Shown piece by piece: positions 13,471-25,920 of a stretch of 64,000 nt of DNA. The translations under genes were made by a program, and so were the position numbers. Source of the DNA: Cladocopium goreaui (Eukaryota; Sar; Dinophyceae; Suessiales; Symbiodiniaceae); contig CAMXCT020000480.1 of NCBI GenBank assembly GCA_947184155.2, positions 42,162 to 106,161 of the forward strand, read 5' to 3'. Numbering within the stretch: position 1 is the stretch's first letter; every line of letters begins with the position of its first letter. Under the pieces are notes generated by a model, which did no database searches, was not told where the DNA came from, and saw nothing but the letters and a program-made list of their open reading frames with translations.

Positions 13471-13768
13471 GTGAGGTATCTAGGGATTGGCTTATTCTTG
13501 GACCTCATGGACGAACCAGTGATCTAAAATCTGGGATCATGCCAGCATCCAGCTGTTGGTCTGGAGTCCAGCCGAGTGATGCTTCCAACTGTGAGGTTTA
13601 GCCGCCGAACCCAGGCATTTTTACCATCCAAGTGGGGATGGTTTATACCAACCATTTCTGGTAAAATCGAGGATGGTTTATTGTTGAGGTTCCTGAAGGA
13701 TGCATGCTAACCATTTCACATGGTGCGGGATGGTGGATCTTCATGGCTCCTGTCCAGCCTGCGTGTTT

Positions 13769-13784
13769 TGTAGATTTTAAAACA
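13769..13784. repeat. Left target-site duplication of the LINE
   Basis: tgtagattttaaaaca, identical over 16 bp to 21,155-21,170. An AT-rich duplication of this length is what target-primed reverse transcription leaves. Confidence 0.85.
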
Positions 13785-13904
13785 GCCTTGGTTCGAACCC
13801 CCTCCGCGCGGGTAGGCTGGACTGCTCCGAGTGTTCGAGAGTCATTTTGGTCTTTGGACCCGTTGTCTCCGTTCCATCTGTTCTGCCTCCGCTGGTGGTT
13901 CCCC

Positions 13905-16360
13905 ATGGACACGGTGTGGTTGGAAAGGTTGACAGACGAGCGCCCCGGTCTGTCATTTCTTACTGAGTACTGCAGGGCGATCAGGCTTCTCAGTCAGATT
14001 TGTAACTTAGGTTGCATCAGGGCCAGAAGGCGGGCGCTTGATGGCTGTTTGGATGCGCAGTTTGGGACCCACATCCTGTCTGAACCCCGGGTGCGTTCAT
14101 TTTTGAACTTCATAGGGGAGTTTTCGGCGGGGGAACCCCCTGTCGTTTTCGAGGTGATCCGCCAGATGCCCCTTCTAGGTGTTTATTCAGGGCGGCTGGT
14201 CTTGACCCTAGAGCCTTCCCCTATGAGTGCCGCCGTGACGAACAGTTGATTGGTTCACTGCCTGCCCTTGACCGGTGGACGCAAACCCCAGTTCAGGCTT
14301 CTAGACCAGTTGACGTCGAGAATTTGTTGGCCACCACTTTGGCTCTCCCCAGGCCCATCTGCCCGATCCTTCCGAGTTCCCTTTCAGGTGTTTTCGGACC
14401 TGCGACTTTCAGTGCTCCCCTGTCCGACCCAGAGGTTGAACGTGTTGAGCTGCCCGCATTGCGGAAGGTGGCAGTTTATGTCACATTCAGAGGTGAATGC
14501 ATCGCCACAAAGATGGCTGAGCTTAAAGAAGAGTCAGCAGGTGAAGAACTGCTTGAAGCTGTTTGGTCATCGGTCATAGTTGCAGCAAAAAACACAGGAG
14601 ATCCATTCCACTATGGGGCCGTGCTTTTGCCAGGTAAGCGTTTGAGACTTTGGTTGAAAGACCCCCTGTCTTTGACGCTGAGAGGAACTGAAGCTGTGCT
14701 GGAGATATCCTTTCCTAACAAGGTGCACACCAATTCGGTTGCGTTTCATGTTGATGTTGGTAAGGTGCCAATGTCCAGACAGAATCAGGAAACTGGCGAA
14801 GACCCACAAGTCCCACCCGAGTTTCGTAACATGCGACCGACAACACCGGATCCTAAAAAGGAAATTGGATCCAACACCTCAGGCCGAGAAGGAGAAGCCA
14901 AAACGCAGAAGGAAATCCCGATGGGATGAACCGACGGGGTCGGCTGGTGATGCATTGACCTCGTCCACCCCTAAGTTCGCGTTGGCGTTCAGTCCCCCGC
15001 CAGGTCTTACCAAAATCCCAACCCAGTTGATTCGTTTGTTGAACCCGATACAAAGTCAATTTCCGGTGGCCTTGGACACTTTGAACTTTGTTGTTCTTAA
15101 CGGTGATGAGGATCCTATGTTTTTTTGGAAATGTCACGGATTTGGGAAATGTGATGTCCAGGTTCAGTCGTGAATCCATACTTTCCCTGTTGAGTTATGG
15201 CAGTCATTGGTCCCTTGCACTTGAGGATGTTGAATGCAATGACAAGACGGCCAACGTCTTCTTGAAGGTTCAACGTGGTGCCCCAGGCGTTGCTGAACAT
15301 CCCAAGCAGGCACCCAAAAAAGAGGATCGTGACGATCAAGAGGGAGGCAATGAAAAAGGTAGGGGTTGCAGCCCAGCTGCGCGGTCCAAACCAGAAGCAA
15401 GGCGAACTAGGCCTGAATTTCAAGCCAATTCAGGCAATGAGTCCAAGGACAAAAGCACTGATTGTCCTCCTTCGGACTGTTCAGGTACCCCCGTTGATTG
15501 TGATTCTGGAACTTGTCAGGTCGGTCACATCTTTGGTCCGGTCCCTTTTGGTCCCTTTGACGACCCTGTCGTTCAAGGTGTGCGTGCGGTTACCCCTGAG
15601 TGTTCTCACGTGGTTGCTCCAAGTTCAGGTTCCACTGTCTGTCTCGACGTTCAGTACCCCTCCCGGCAAGCGGTCCACTCTGATTCAGGTTGTCAGACTC
15701 TCGGACACTCGGAACCTGTCCCGAAGCCATGGCTGCGTTGTGCCTCTGGCGCTGCTATTGGTGAGGACACTGCAAGTTTTTCTGCCAAAGGGTTTCCTGC
15801 TGAGACCTTCGCGTGCTACAAAAAAGTTCGAGATGGAGAAGCATTGCGCTGGAAGAGCTGTCTAGAGTTTTCCATCAAGCCTGAGGATGTCGTCCATGAT
15901 TATGCGTCCTGTGGAGGCCTTGACCACAGCCCTCGATCAGGACGAAGACAACATCAAGTCTGTTGGCCCCTCTGACGCTGGACAAGGCGAGACCCTGGGC
16001 TTCATCCAGTGTTGCAATCCGACAGCAATTGATTCCCAGTCTACGCTGGGTGTGTTTCAAGTGCAAGACGCTGATCAAGAAGTACCGCTGGCCCAGATTT
16101 GCCCTTCAGTGCCTGAGGGTAGCTTTGATTCATCTGGCATACCAGCAACTTGCATCGACGAGACCAAGAATGACACTGCGCCGACCATCTCACCCAATAT
16201 CTGGTCGCAGCCTTGCGTCGAAGCAAAAGTCGAGTTGGACCCACCATACGTCATGCTGGACTCGGTACCATTGCCTGGACGAGAGGAACTGAGAGTGCCT
16301 GAGACAGCCTTGCTAGCGGCATTTAGGGACTCAATTTGGCTGACTTTGGAGCCGATGTAG
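13905..16360 (+). pseudogene. LINE ORF1-like region, frameshifted
   Basis: Successive open segments cover the region in changing frames: 13,905-14,249, 14,246-14,929, about 14,830-15,173, about 15,150-15,975 and 15,887-16,360. The first ATG inside the element is at 13,905. A basic patch (KRRRKSRW, about 14,906-14,929 in its frame) may bind nucleic acid or direct nuclear entry. The later part is Ser/Pro/Cys-rich and low in conserved motifs. I see no RRM or esterase signature. At least four frame changes are needed to read it through. Confidence 0.6.
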
Positions 16361-17424
16361 TGTACAGGAGCCATGAGACTCGATTTCAGGTTCACATGCA
16401 GGCACCCGCACATCAACTCGTGACTGCGAGAGCGTACATGGTGCAGGGGGAGTGTTGCCCGACTTGTTTTTTCGATGGTCAAGGGTGGTTTTGCCCCAGG
16501 TGTTCCTCCCGGATGAGCCGGTTTCGGCTTCCACCCTCTCCTGAAATCAACTTTGGTAACTGTGTTGTTGAGTGTTTCCAGGTATCTCTCTCATTCAATG
16601 CAGGCACTTCAGTTTACTGGCAATCCATTTCAGGGTTACTGCCACGCACGGCCCAGGTGTCCTCGAAGTCACCACAACTGAAGGCAGGAGGGTGGCCGCT
16701 CCATAGGTCTCGCTTCGTTTTGCAACAACAAACCCTACCCAGCTTCTGGGCAAAGGGGATTTGGTGCGTGAGTGGGAGAGCCAGGTTGTTGCATTCAGTG
16801 AGACGTCCCACACGAAGAGATCGCTCCCTGCTCTCGATTCCGAGTCTCAAGGTTTTGGCTACTACTTGTCTTGTTCGGACCCTTTCCCAGATAAGTTTCA
16901 GGTTTCCAGTTCCCTTGGTTCCTTTCGCGGCCTTAGCAGGGGTGTTTGTGTGGCTAGTGTTTTTCCCGCGTTCACACTGCGTCCACAGTTCATCCCAAGG
17001 CAGGCTTGGTCTTCACAGCAGCTGTTGTACACCGTTGTCCAAGTTTTTCAGTTGCCCTTGCACGCTTTTACGGTGTACTTGTTTCCCAATGCGGTGGTTG
17101 GTAGCCATAAGTACATGCTGAATTGTGAGATTCTGGCCTGGGTGTCGCAAATTGCGGTGACATGAACATTGTTGGCGTGCCTTTGACGTGCTCCGAGACT
17201 TGAATGTGGCTGGTTGGGCTGACGTGCATGAGTTGGCACACAGCAGGTTTGGAGCTAGTCTGGACCCCACCTGTAAGGGCGCCACTAGACACACCTTTCA
17301 GTTTGGAAATCAGGATTTTTCACGGTTCTTGTCTGGTATGAGTGTTGCTCACGCGGCTGATCTGGACAGTCATGCGGTTTTGGTGGGGCAGTATGGCTTC
17401 CCTTCCAATAACCTTCAAATTTGA
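16336..17424 (+). pseudogene. LINE endonuclease region, degraded
   Basis: The N-terminal part contains FGADVVYRSHETRFQVH and a CCPTCFFDGQGWFCPRC cysteine pair. From about 16,760 on, the pieces resemble an APE-type endonuclease: a long beta-rich stretch, then (17,188 on) GWADVHELAHSRFGASLDPTC followed by TRHTFQF and ADLDSHAVLVGQYGF, which matches the C-terminal 'TC...TRxDF...SDH' signature with the final SDH altered to DSH. Frameshifts near 17,121-17,190 split it. Confidence 0.6.
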
Positions 17425-17430
17425 AGATGG

Positions 17431-19390
17431 ATGCTTCCCCGTGCTTTTGATGATCTGGAAGTTGACCACCATCAGGTTAAGACAACGCAGGTCCCCAGGG
17501 ATGTCCAAACCAAAGTGCTGCAGGCCATCGAGCAACGGAATGTGTCCCTGGCGTTCAGTATCTGGTCCCAGAGTGCAGAAGAAACGCTGAGGCAAGCTTC
17601 TACCATCGATGGTGTTCTGCCTGGGCGCAGGTATCTCGGGAGAGCGAATAAACCTGTGCCAGTCAGGCGAGTTTTGACTGCCCCTCGGTTCAAACAAGGG
17701 AGAGCCACTGACTTTCGGGTCCAGTTTCCAGCGGTTGCACTGAAGGTTCGTCAAGTCCAAAAACAGGGCCGGAGACTGCAATCCCTGGAACGTAGGGCTG
17801 TTCAACCTTGCCAGCAGGCTGCAGTGTCTGAAGCTCATCAGGTTTGGTCTGCTGTTGTGGCTTCGGCAGGATTTGGCAAATCCTTACCCCATTGGGTTGT
17901 CACGCAGGCCCATATACCATGGCAGGACTACCCATCGATTGAGCAGGTCTCGCGTATGAAGTCCGCAGTTATGACTTTCGCTAACAAGTGCTCGGCTGAT
18001 GCTTGGCAGCACAAAAAACTCTCCTTCAACGAGCAGGTTGAAAAGTCATGGCATGCCGAGGGTGGTTCCTTGCCTTTTCGTTTGGTTAGAGATCCGCGAA
18101 AACCGCCGGTCCTGGACATGACCATACAAATGCCGATAAGGTTGGCGCCACAAACATGGAACCCGGCTGGTAAGGCCTGGCTCAAAGTCTTGAACCCCCA
18201 GGACTTTCCCGTTGGGTGTACCCTATTAGGTGACAACTTGAGTGTCAACGTCGTCTCTAAAGTAGATGACTCATTGCAGGTTGATCGCTTTCTCACCCGC
18301 AGAGAAGCGTCCTCTCTGTTCAGGTCCTTTGTTTCGGCCGAGCCAGAAATTTGGTCGAGTCATTTTCTGGATTCTGGACCAATGGAGCTTTTATTGGAAC
18401 CGGCCACTTGTGGAGGAAAACTCTATTCGTGAAGTTGTTCAGGCAATGCCGCAAATTCCCCCCGTGCAGTTTCAGCCGCTTTGTCTGCAGGATTGGATCA
18501 AGGCCCTCAAGTCGGCGCGTAAACACACGATGCGTGGTGCTGATGGATAGTCAGTATAAGAACTTGCCTGGTTGTCAGATGAGTTCACGGAACTGTTGAT
18601 CCATATCTTTCAGGCGGCCGAAGTCCTTAAGACATGGCCTGCATGAGCAACTTTCCACGCGGGTTCTGATTCTCCTTCGCAAAACCGATGACGTTTGCCC
18701 TAATTGGTCCTTGATCAGACCGACCGGCACAAATGATGACGCACGCTAGGTCTATTTCCAAGCCGCTTGTCTGCCCCTGTCTCAGCACCTTGGACGTTCC
18801 TCAGCGATCTCATTGCGCAAAAGGTTGCAGCTAAGGCTCCACTTGCGGGTTTGGTGCTTGACATCACAAAGTGTTTCAATATCTTGGACAGGGGTTTGCT
18901 CAAAGCCCGTCTAAGTGCTGGTTTTGGTCCATTTGCGCTTCTGGTAGGCGAAGACTTCGGGCGTCTGTCATGTTGGAGCATAGGGTCCCTGTCAAGTTGC
19001 AGGCTAGGGAATTGGGCGCAGACACCTATTGTCGCAGGAAGGCCGCTTGTGAACGCAACAAGCGGACAACCTCCGGACTTGGCCGTATGTCGAAGCTGCA
19101 CGGCCTGCCAGGTTCCGTGTTTCGGAAAACTCGTTTGCTGTTGGCGGGGATTTTTCCACATGCCCTGCATGCTGCTGAGGCTTCATATGCGCCCAAGACC
19201 GTCCTTCAGCGCTTGCGTTCTGGGGCAGCCAGGGCAATTGGTTGTAGGCCCACGGGTGCTTCACCATGGCTTGCATGTCTCTTGGCCTCCTACCGGTGCG
19301 TTGATCCTGAGTTTGTCTTGGTTTTGAACCGGATTCAGCTATTCAGGCAACTTATCAAGGAACTACCGGCGTTGTCTCAGTTCTTCTTTG
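17431..19390 (+). pseudogene. LINE reverse transcriptase, palm deleted
   Basis: 17,431-18,432 is the linker, with a motif EKSWHAEGGSLPFRLVRDPR. The RT domain opens at about 18,484 (LQDWIKALKSARKHTMRGAD) and continues in shifting frames through a 'TWP' motif. The first catalytic-type Asp motif is LVLDITKCFNILDRGLL (about 18,850-18,900), matching the 'D-x-x-K-x-F' box. The sequence then passes quickly to thumb-like residues (LRSGAARAIGC, about 19,210-19,245), and no Y/F-x-D-D box is present in any frame between. The distance is too short for an intact palm, so an internal deletion is likely. Confidence 0.75.
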
Positions 19391-19400
19391 ACGCCTCCTT

Positions 19401-20619
19401 TTGCACTCCCGCAGGCCAAGACCTACGAGGTTACTGGTTACCGCGTTGGATGCACTTGGTTGGACATATGTCGGGGATGGAATTTTTATGGACATCGTTG
19501 GCAGAGTGTTTCATGTGTGTTTGACTCCAGTCCAACATGTCCAGGCTCTTCTCCTTTCTACTTGGACGGTAAAGGTGGCATCACAGGTCAGGCACCGGAA
19601 ATACCTTTCGGACTTTGAGAACGTCTGTGTGCCTCTTTCACAGATGACCAGACACCTGCTGCCCTTCGAAAAGGCATTGGTGTTGCAGCAGCAGGTTGGG
19701 GCCTTCTTCTCTGGTGAGTTTACCAAGCACATTGACGAACAGGCAGCTACCTGTCGGTATTGTGGCGAGTCTGACTCCCGGATACACCGTCTGAGGTGGT
19801 GTCCGCGCGCTGCGGCATGGCGTGCAGTTTTTCCAACCTTGATGCAGCAATGGGATGAGCTGCCTGACTACACTATACTGTGTTTGGACTTATCTCCGAG
19901 CTTGACGGGTGGCGTGAGTGGCAGGCTTGGCTTGACACGTTTTCCCTCCCTGAACCTTGTAGATCTGACTCCCCCGAGATCCAGGTTTTTTACACGGATC
20001 GGGCATGTCTTTTCCCGCGACACTCGGTTGTTCGCGCCACTTCAGGTGCCGCCCTCAGGGCGCATGCAGATGGTACTTTTTTCAGGTCATTTGGCATGGG
20101 ATCCTTCCGGGGTCATGTCAAACCATTTTTCGTGCGGAACTATTGGCGGTTTCGTGCGCCCTTATAGGGTCTGTGTGACGGGCAATCGTTTACACGGACT
20201 CCCAGTCGGTCTGCCGTATTGCAACTGGAATCCTGGCGCAACTCAGGGACGGTCTTTCTCCAGGTCTGCCGTCTGACAACAGGGATCTTTGTGCGTTCTT
20301 TCTTTCCATGGCCCGGGGTGCTGATTTGGACATTGTCCGAGTTAGGTGGATCAAGGGGCATGTCAATTATCGTACCGCCGTTGGTATGGATAAGGTTCAT
20401 GCCTGGTTCAACCACTGGGCGGACCTTGCTGCTGTGCAGGCTCTGGGCGGTCACTTCACGCCGTTGTTCCAGCACATGGTAAAGGACTTTCGTCGCAAGC
20501 TGGTGTTGGCAAAGGACTTGTTTTCTTTCCAGGCAGGAGTGGCTATATGCTCTTTGCCAACGATAGGGATGCCCCTGTTGTGCGCCAACCTGTTAAGTTT
20601 GAGTCTGTTTGCCTTGTAG
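19401..20619 (+). pseudogene. LINE zinc knuckle and RNase H region, frameshifted
   Basis: A CRYCGESDSRIHRLRWCP motif (19,753-19,806) resembles the Cys-Cys-His-Cys knuckle after the RT of many LINEs. RNase H begins near 19,990 with VFYTDRACLFPRHSVVRATS, where the usual TDGS is TDRA. It ends near 20,330-20,450 with VRVRWIKGHV and NHWADLAA, matching the K-x-x-H and N-x-x-A-D-x-x-A boxes. Two frames must be joined, so it is not functional as it stands. The remaining 500 bp to 21,154 are open in pieces without a recognised domain. Confidence 0.75.
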
Positions 20620-21154
20620 TTAAGATCCACCTTGACGTTCGGGGACGACATTCACCCGGTTGTTTGTCACCAAGGCTTTGCACGTTCTTTGATCAATTGG
20701 ATGCGGGAGATCCGTTGGACCCCTGCTGCCGTCACTGACAGTTTGGGTCCTCTTCAAGACACATCTTTTTTGTACTATCATGAGTGGGTTTGGGTTCAGG
20801 ATGACCCTAAATTGGAGTTCGCAATTCCATCGTTCGCGACGATGTTCCGGACCCTTTGATGCTATCCTAAGGTCGGGCGTTGCGGTCCCCTGGTCCCGAT
20901 GCCTGTCCAAGGTCAAGGCGGTTCGCACGTTTGGTGCGCGTTTTGACTGTCCCGGTTTCAATGGGCGTGTTCACCTGCGTTTGGAAGCCCTGCAGGACCT
21001 TTCCGCACAATGTGCTTTTTCCCCGCGCCTATCTTCGATGCGGGTGCCTGCATGTAATTAGTTTTCTGCAACGGTCCACACGCTCACGAAACACTCGTCG
21101 GCGTGCGCACCGGTCTCACACGCGTGCGTGACTATGAGACGAATGTCCGAGAAG

Positions 21155-21170
21155 TGTAGATTTTAAAACA
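21155..21170. repeat. Right target-site duplication of the LINE
   Basis: Identical 16-bp copy of 13,769-13,784. Confidence 0.85.
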
Positions 21171-24100
21171 ACATTGAACTGCTGCAACGCTTGTATATAT
21201 AGTAGAACCTAAAGTCAGGCCTTCCTAGCTAAAGGCAACCTTACCCACCAGCCTGTTGGGCAATGAATCCACATTTTCTTTGATGGTGAAGTCCCCATGT
21301 GTTGAGGCAATCAGTTTGCCGAGTTGCCAACTGCCTTTGGGCACCCTGGCAGCAAAAAAGTGGGCGTTCCTAGCCCTGTCATATTTGTAGAACGTGGTAA
21401 ACCCAAAAATGATGTTAAATGAGTTTTAGACGGTTTCGACAAGAACTAAAAACCTAAAATTAGGGATGGATGGTATGGAGAGCCTCAAATCCAAAATCCA
21501 TCCCAAAAATGGCTACATGCAATATTTAAAAGCAATGATGTCTTTGGTGGCTGCGCTTAGGTTTCATGGTCAGTTTCATCTGGGTAAATGGATCACAGTT
21601 GCGGTAATGACACCGCTGATTTAATTGAGACCCCCGCTTGGATGCTTGGTTCTGTGGTGAACCCAATAAAACTTTTTACGACCCGATTGTGATCTTCTTG
21701 GGGGTAGCATCGGTATTCCTGCATGATTCCTAATATCTCTCTCTGGCAGAATCGGATCCGAGAGCTGTAGATTGATGTGACGAGGATTTTCTGAGCAAAC
21801 AGTGGCTGGGAATGTGCTTGGTGAATGAACTCTCCTAAAGTAGGGGATCTTCTAGTAGTGTGTTCGTTCGTGTCCCTTGATTGTTATCATTGTTTTTTTT
21901 GCAGAATTCCAGTCTTTTCATGAATTTCATGGAACATTCCCATATATGTTTGCTCTAGGTCAATCAACTTGAACTTGAGTCTTTATTCAATCATCATCAA
22001 TCATCCAAAACCTCCAGTTTTCTTAGTGAACCCCAGATCTTTGTTGGTCAAAATCTCCATGGATTTTCAACCCAACGTGTGCTGCGAGGCCTCAACGCTT
22101 TGCGGGTGCCAGTGTCCTGTCTATTGGGAATTTATGAGGGTTGAAGCATCAAGAAAAGGGTGGTTTACCCTCTTGTAAACAAACATAGCTTTGGAAAATC
22201 ACCATGTATAATAGGGAAATCAACTCTAACTAGGGCCATTTTCAATAGCTATATAGGCTAATTATATTGGTTTACGGGAGGGTAACGGTTTCACTATCTG
22301 TCCCATGGTCAAGTTACAGGGATCATTTGCCCATCACTTCGGGATTGGCCATCAATCCATTCTCACGGGGTTTTAGATTAATCCATGATGTTTGGAATCC
22401 CGATATGAGAGCCATGTACCGATATACCGATGAACCATGTTTTGACCCCAGGACATTAGGAGGAAGCGATTTTCGGAGCTCTGGGTATCCATATTTTTCA
22501 TGAGGAGCAACGAATGGAGCAACGAATGAAGGTTACGAAAACCACATGATCAAACATCTGGATCCAACAAACATTGGTCCGACAAGGAAGCATTTTAAAA
22601 GGGCAAACTCCAATTCTATAGTAGTAGTGGATAGTAGTGGTATAAATCTGTTCCTGCATCTTTTGGGCTTTGTTATCAATGTTCATTCCTCTGAATTCCA
22701 ACGATCTCACTGGCCGAAGTCAAGGTAAATGAGGGTCAGGGTTAGGGGAATCATCCTCGATGGCGAACATTTTAACTTACCGGATTTATGTTTAAACATG
22801 TTTAAACAGACAATTTAGGGTTTACCCAAGAAATTGTGTGTGGGGTGTGTGCAAAAATGTAGGATTTACCAAAGTTACAACCATTTTTTTACTGGGAAAA
22901 TGGATGAGGTTTTCAACCACTGGATTTAGCCATAAAATGACCATCCCCCACTGGTTGGTGCCATATTCGGGGATTTACCTCTTTGAACACCACCAACAAG
23001 ATAAATGGAGGTATCAATCTTCAAAAAAGTCAAAACATTTTTTGAACCCTGAAGGATAGTTTGATGCTTTGGAGGGTATACTAAGCTATAGTAAGTGGTT
23101 CAATGGGGATTGTGGACTGATCGGAAATGGGAGCCCTTGTCAACCAGTAGAAATGAACATTATCAAATTATTCTTGTGTGAAACCCAAATGGGTAAACCC
23201 AAAAATGGTTATGTAGTGTGTAGTGTATTGCCTTTTGAATCTACAACCAATGGATGTCCATCCCGAACTGATGAGTGAACATATTGCCCGGTTATTACCC
23301 TATGGATCCTCAGCCTTACCTTCTAAGGCAAAATGAATGAGTTAGGATTAAACAGGTCAATTGGAACTTTGATTGTTGTTGAAAGGTGATGAGGTCTTTC
23401 ATGCTGTGATCCACAGACGCCCAAGCCCCTTTTTTATGTCAGGGGAACAAGCAATCTCACAGCCTTGAAGTAATGGCAACAGAAATGGTTCAATTCTGCT
23501 GGACTTGTTCTAATCCTGGCTTTTTGTTTTGTTACATCATGTATAAACCTTAATAAACCTTAAATCAGCTGTGGAACTGGTTCTAATCCCACCACCCCGC
23601 TGGCACTGAGGAAAAGGTGGCAAGGGAAAGTGACGGACGCGCTCCGCACTGGTCCACGCGGCGAAAAGGATGTCACGCTCCGCAGGTTGTGGTCGGCAAA
23701 TCCAGAAAAACCCTCCACCTTTTTTGGGGCTTCAAGGTTCAGATTGGCTTGTTTACCCAGTTGTTTTTCGTGTTTAGTGTGATTTTTCTCGGATCAACAT
23801 CCTATGCAGGAATCCAGAACCAAGCTGACTCTTGCTTGAAATCTGCTGAGTCGGTCATTGGCATGGCATGGCATGGCAGTCTTGGGATGGTCTAATATGA
23901 TTTCGCAGGTTTTTGCTGTCCAAGTTTTTTGGGAGGGGTTGAGTTGGTTTTCCTTGCGATGTTTGGGCAACCTTTTTTTTTTAATCTTGGCTCATTGCCA
24001 CTTTTGCGCGTCAGAGAGTGTGCTTCATTTCCTTTTCAGTTGCCTTTCTTTCGCGTTCCACGGCCCAAGCTTTCTGAGATTCTAAACTTGCCCCAAAAGC

Positions 24101-24427
24101 TGGATACATCAATTTGCCAGTTGAGAATAGGTATATAACAATTTTCCATTTGGCAGTGGGTTTAGGCGTAGACAAATTTCTGGAAAATCCAAGTGTTTTA
24201 TGGGTATTCACATACTGTATCTGTTTGGAAAGCCATCGCAACTCAGGGTGTGACGGAGCAGCTTCAGTGAAACGTGCAATGAAATTTGGACACAGCAATA
24301 TGAAAAAGACAGTAAGACAGCATACGAACCTCTACAATTACCCATACAAAAATTGTGGGAGTTCGGGGATTTCCCACAGGGTAACATATTCTCATCTCTT
24401 TCCCAGCAACTTTCTATGGTACCAGCC
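21171..24427. other. No confident gene
   Basis: AT-rich DNA with one family A inverted-repeat element. Open frames at 23,617-23,895 and 23,858-24,138 overlap without family motifs. Near 22,949-22,999, ggttggtg and caccaac form a weak inverted pair resembling a diverged family B element. Confidence 0.4.
22167..22283. mobile_element. Short inverted-repeat element, family A (copy A2)
   Basis: It begins accctcttgtaaacaaacat then agctttggaaaatcacca, and ends with the imperfect inverse (gccattttcaatagctata ... ttggtttacgggagggt). 117 bp. 'ggttt' occurs just outside both ends. Confidence 0.65.
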
Positions 24428-24554
24428 ATGCCACCCAAACGCATGGCTGCTTCCTTCCGCAGCCGGCGGAGTGTACACCGCGCACTGGCGATGGTGATTT
24501 TGATGTTCGGTGCGCTGGCGGATACTTGGACGACGCAGTGGATGGATGGGGTTG
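24428..24554 (+). CDS. Candidate first exon with a membrane anchor (possibly of the P450)
   Basis: ATG at 24,428 (context ccagccATGc) opens MPPKRMAASFRSRRSVHRAL, followed by the hydrophobic AMVILMFGALA. A basic N-terminus followed by a short hydrophobic helix is the usual ER anchor of microsomal P450s. A GT donor after 24,554 (GGGGTTG then gttttgg) leaves phase 1, exactly what the first conserved P450 exon at 28,012 requires, giving a 560-residue protein. The implied intron is 3.46 kb and contains another possible exon (26,214-26,285) that does not fit this phase, so the assignment is an inference. Confidence 0.4.
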
Positions 24555-24654
24555 GTTTTGGATCGCGACGATCATTCCAAAATGGTGAAATGTTTGGCAT
24601 GCTGATACCCCATGTCACCATGACTATCTATCTAAGATATCTAAGATATCTAAG

Positions 24655-24855
24655 ATGTCTAAGCTAATCTATCTATCTATCTATCTATCTATCGATCTAT
24701 CGATCTATCTATCTATCTATCTATCTATCTAGTCTATCTAGTCTATCTAGTCTATCTAGTCTATCTAGTCTATCTAGTCTATCTATCTATCTATCTATCT
24801 AGTCTATCTAGTCTATCTAGTCTATCTAGTCTATCTATCTATCTATCTATCTAAC
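24655..24855. repeat. TCTA tetranucleotide array with TCTAG variants
   Basis: (tcta)n with interspersed 'gtctatctagtctatctag' decamer blocks. Non-coding. Confidence 0.95.
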
Positions 24856-25799
24856 TTTTTGCCAGTTTGATGATGTGTATTACACATATATAGTTATACA
24901 ATGTTTTACCTACACATCCATATACAAGCCAACCAGATAAAAATTCCTTTCCGAATGCAGGGTATCTAAGATTTGTCGGGCTCTATGGGGCTGAGTTTTT
25001 TTTCCACAGTTTCACTTCTTCATCTCTGTTCTTGACCACTTTTGGTGGCTAAATGTGGCTAAGGCAATTTCAAAGATTTGAAGGGGACGATGAAAAACGC
25101 AAACAAAACTACCATTTCCGTGCTGATGTTCTCCCGCTCGTGAGGCCACCCTCAGCTTTGCGGGGCCGGAGAGCGCAGGTGGATTGGGACCGTGGTAAAC
25201 AGAATTTTTGTTGATTTTCATCATCCGATGGTTGGTTAGAGGGTTTTAATATTTATTCATACTGGTTTTTTGAATGTTTGTTACCATCCGTTTTTGCGGC
25301 TCCAATGATTTTTGACCCATTGCCACATGAAGAAATTCCCTGTATCTATCCCTACGTGGGACCTATGACACTTTGGAAGAGTGATGATTCATCAGATATT
25401 TTGAAGTTAGAGTTCCAGGGTTTTGATCATGATCCATAGCCCATAGCATCCAATTGGCCATACGCTTTTCTAGAAGTTTCGAAAAAAATCTGCTAAGAAG
25501 ATCACATTTTGTTGGTAGCTTCCAGACCTGGATATCAGAGCGTTGTCCAACCAAAATGGTGCTACAAGTTACTGCAAGCTACAAAGTTAGGGATTTAAGC
25601 AGATGAACCAGATATTGGATTATAAATTTATAAATGGTATCTAGTCCTATCCCCCCCGTCTAGTCTCCCTCAATGGGACCCCTTTTTTCATAGATCCACC
25701 TCGACATCGCTAGGCTTTGGTCGGTCTCCAAGTCGTAGCGGCAAAAAGGTGGGAGATTTCCACAGTCATTGGGGGTAGCCTCATTTCAGGAAACCTCCA

Positions 25800-25920
25800 C
25801 ATACTGTATATGTATATAGTATGTATATATATATATATACATACACATAATTATATATATATATATATACAGTATATATATATATACAGTATATATATAT
25901 ATACATATACATACATATAT
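25800..25920. repeat. TA/CATA microsatellite
   Basis: Alternating ta with interspersed cata and cagta steps. Confidence 0.9.

Larger units (their letters stand above)
13785..21154 (+). mobile_element. LINE-type non-LTR retrotransposon, 7.37 kb, inactivated
   Basis: The element lies exactly between two 16-bp direct repeats. Its composition is uniformly GC-richer than its flanks and lacks the microsatellites that fill the rest of the window. Reading left to right on the + strand it carries an ORF1-like region (13,905-16,360), an apurinic-type endonuclease remnant (about 16,340-17,425), a reverse transcriptase remnant (17,431-19,390), a Cys-His knuckle (19,753-19,803) and an RNase H domain (about 19,990-20,450). 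The frame shifts repeatedly and stops interrupt it, so it cannot encode a working protein. The 3' end has no poly(A), only 'gacgaatgtccgagaag'. Domain order (endonuclease, RT, RNase H) fits the I/Tad/L1-like group of LINEs. The exact ends come from the duplication; the 5' end looks full length because ORF1 begins only 120 bp inside. Confidence 0.88.

Noticed and set aside
13785..13805. tRNA gene at the GGTTCGAACCC motif
   Set aside because: No A box, acceptor stem or cloverleaf can be drawn around it.
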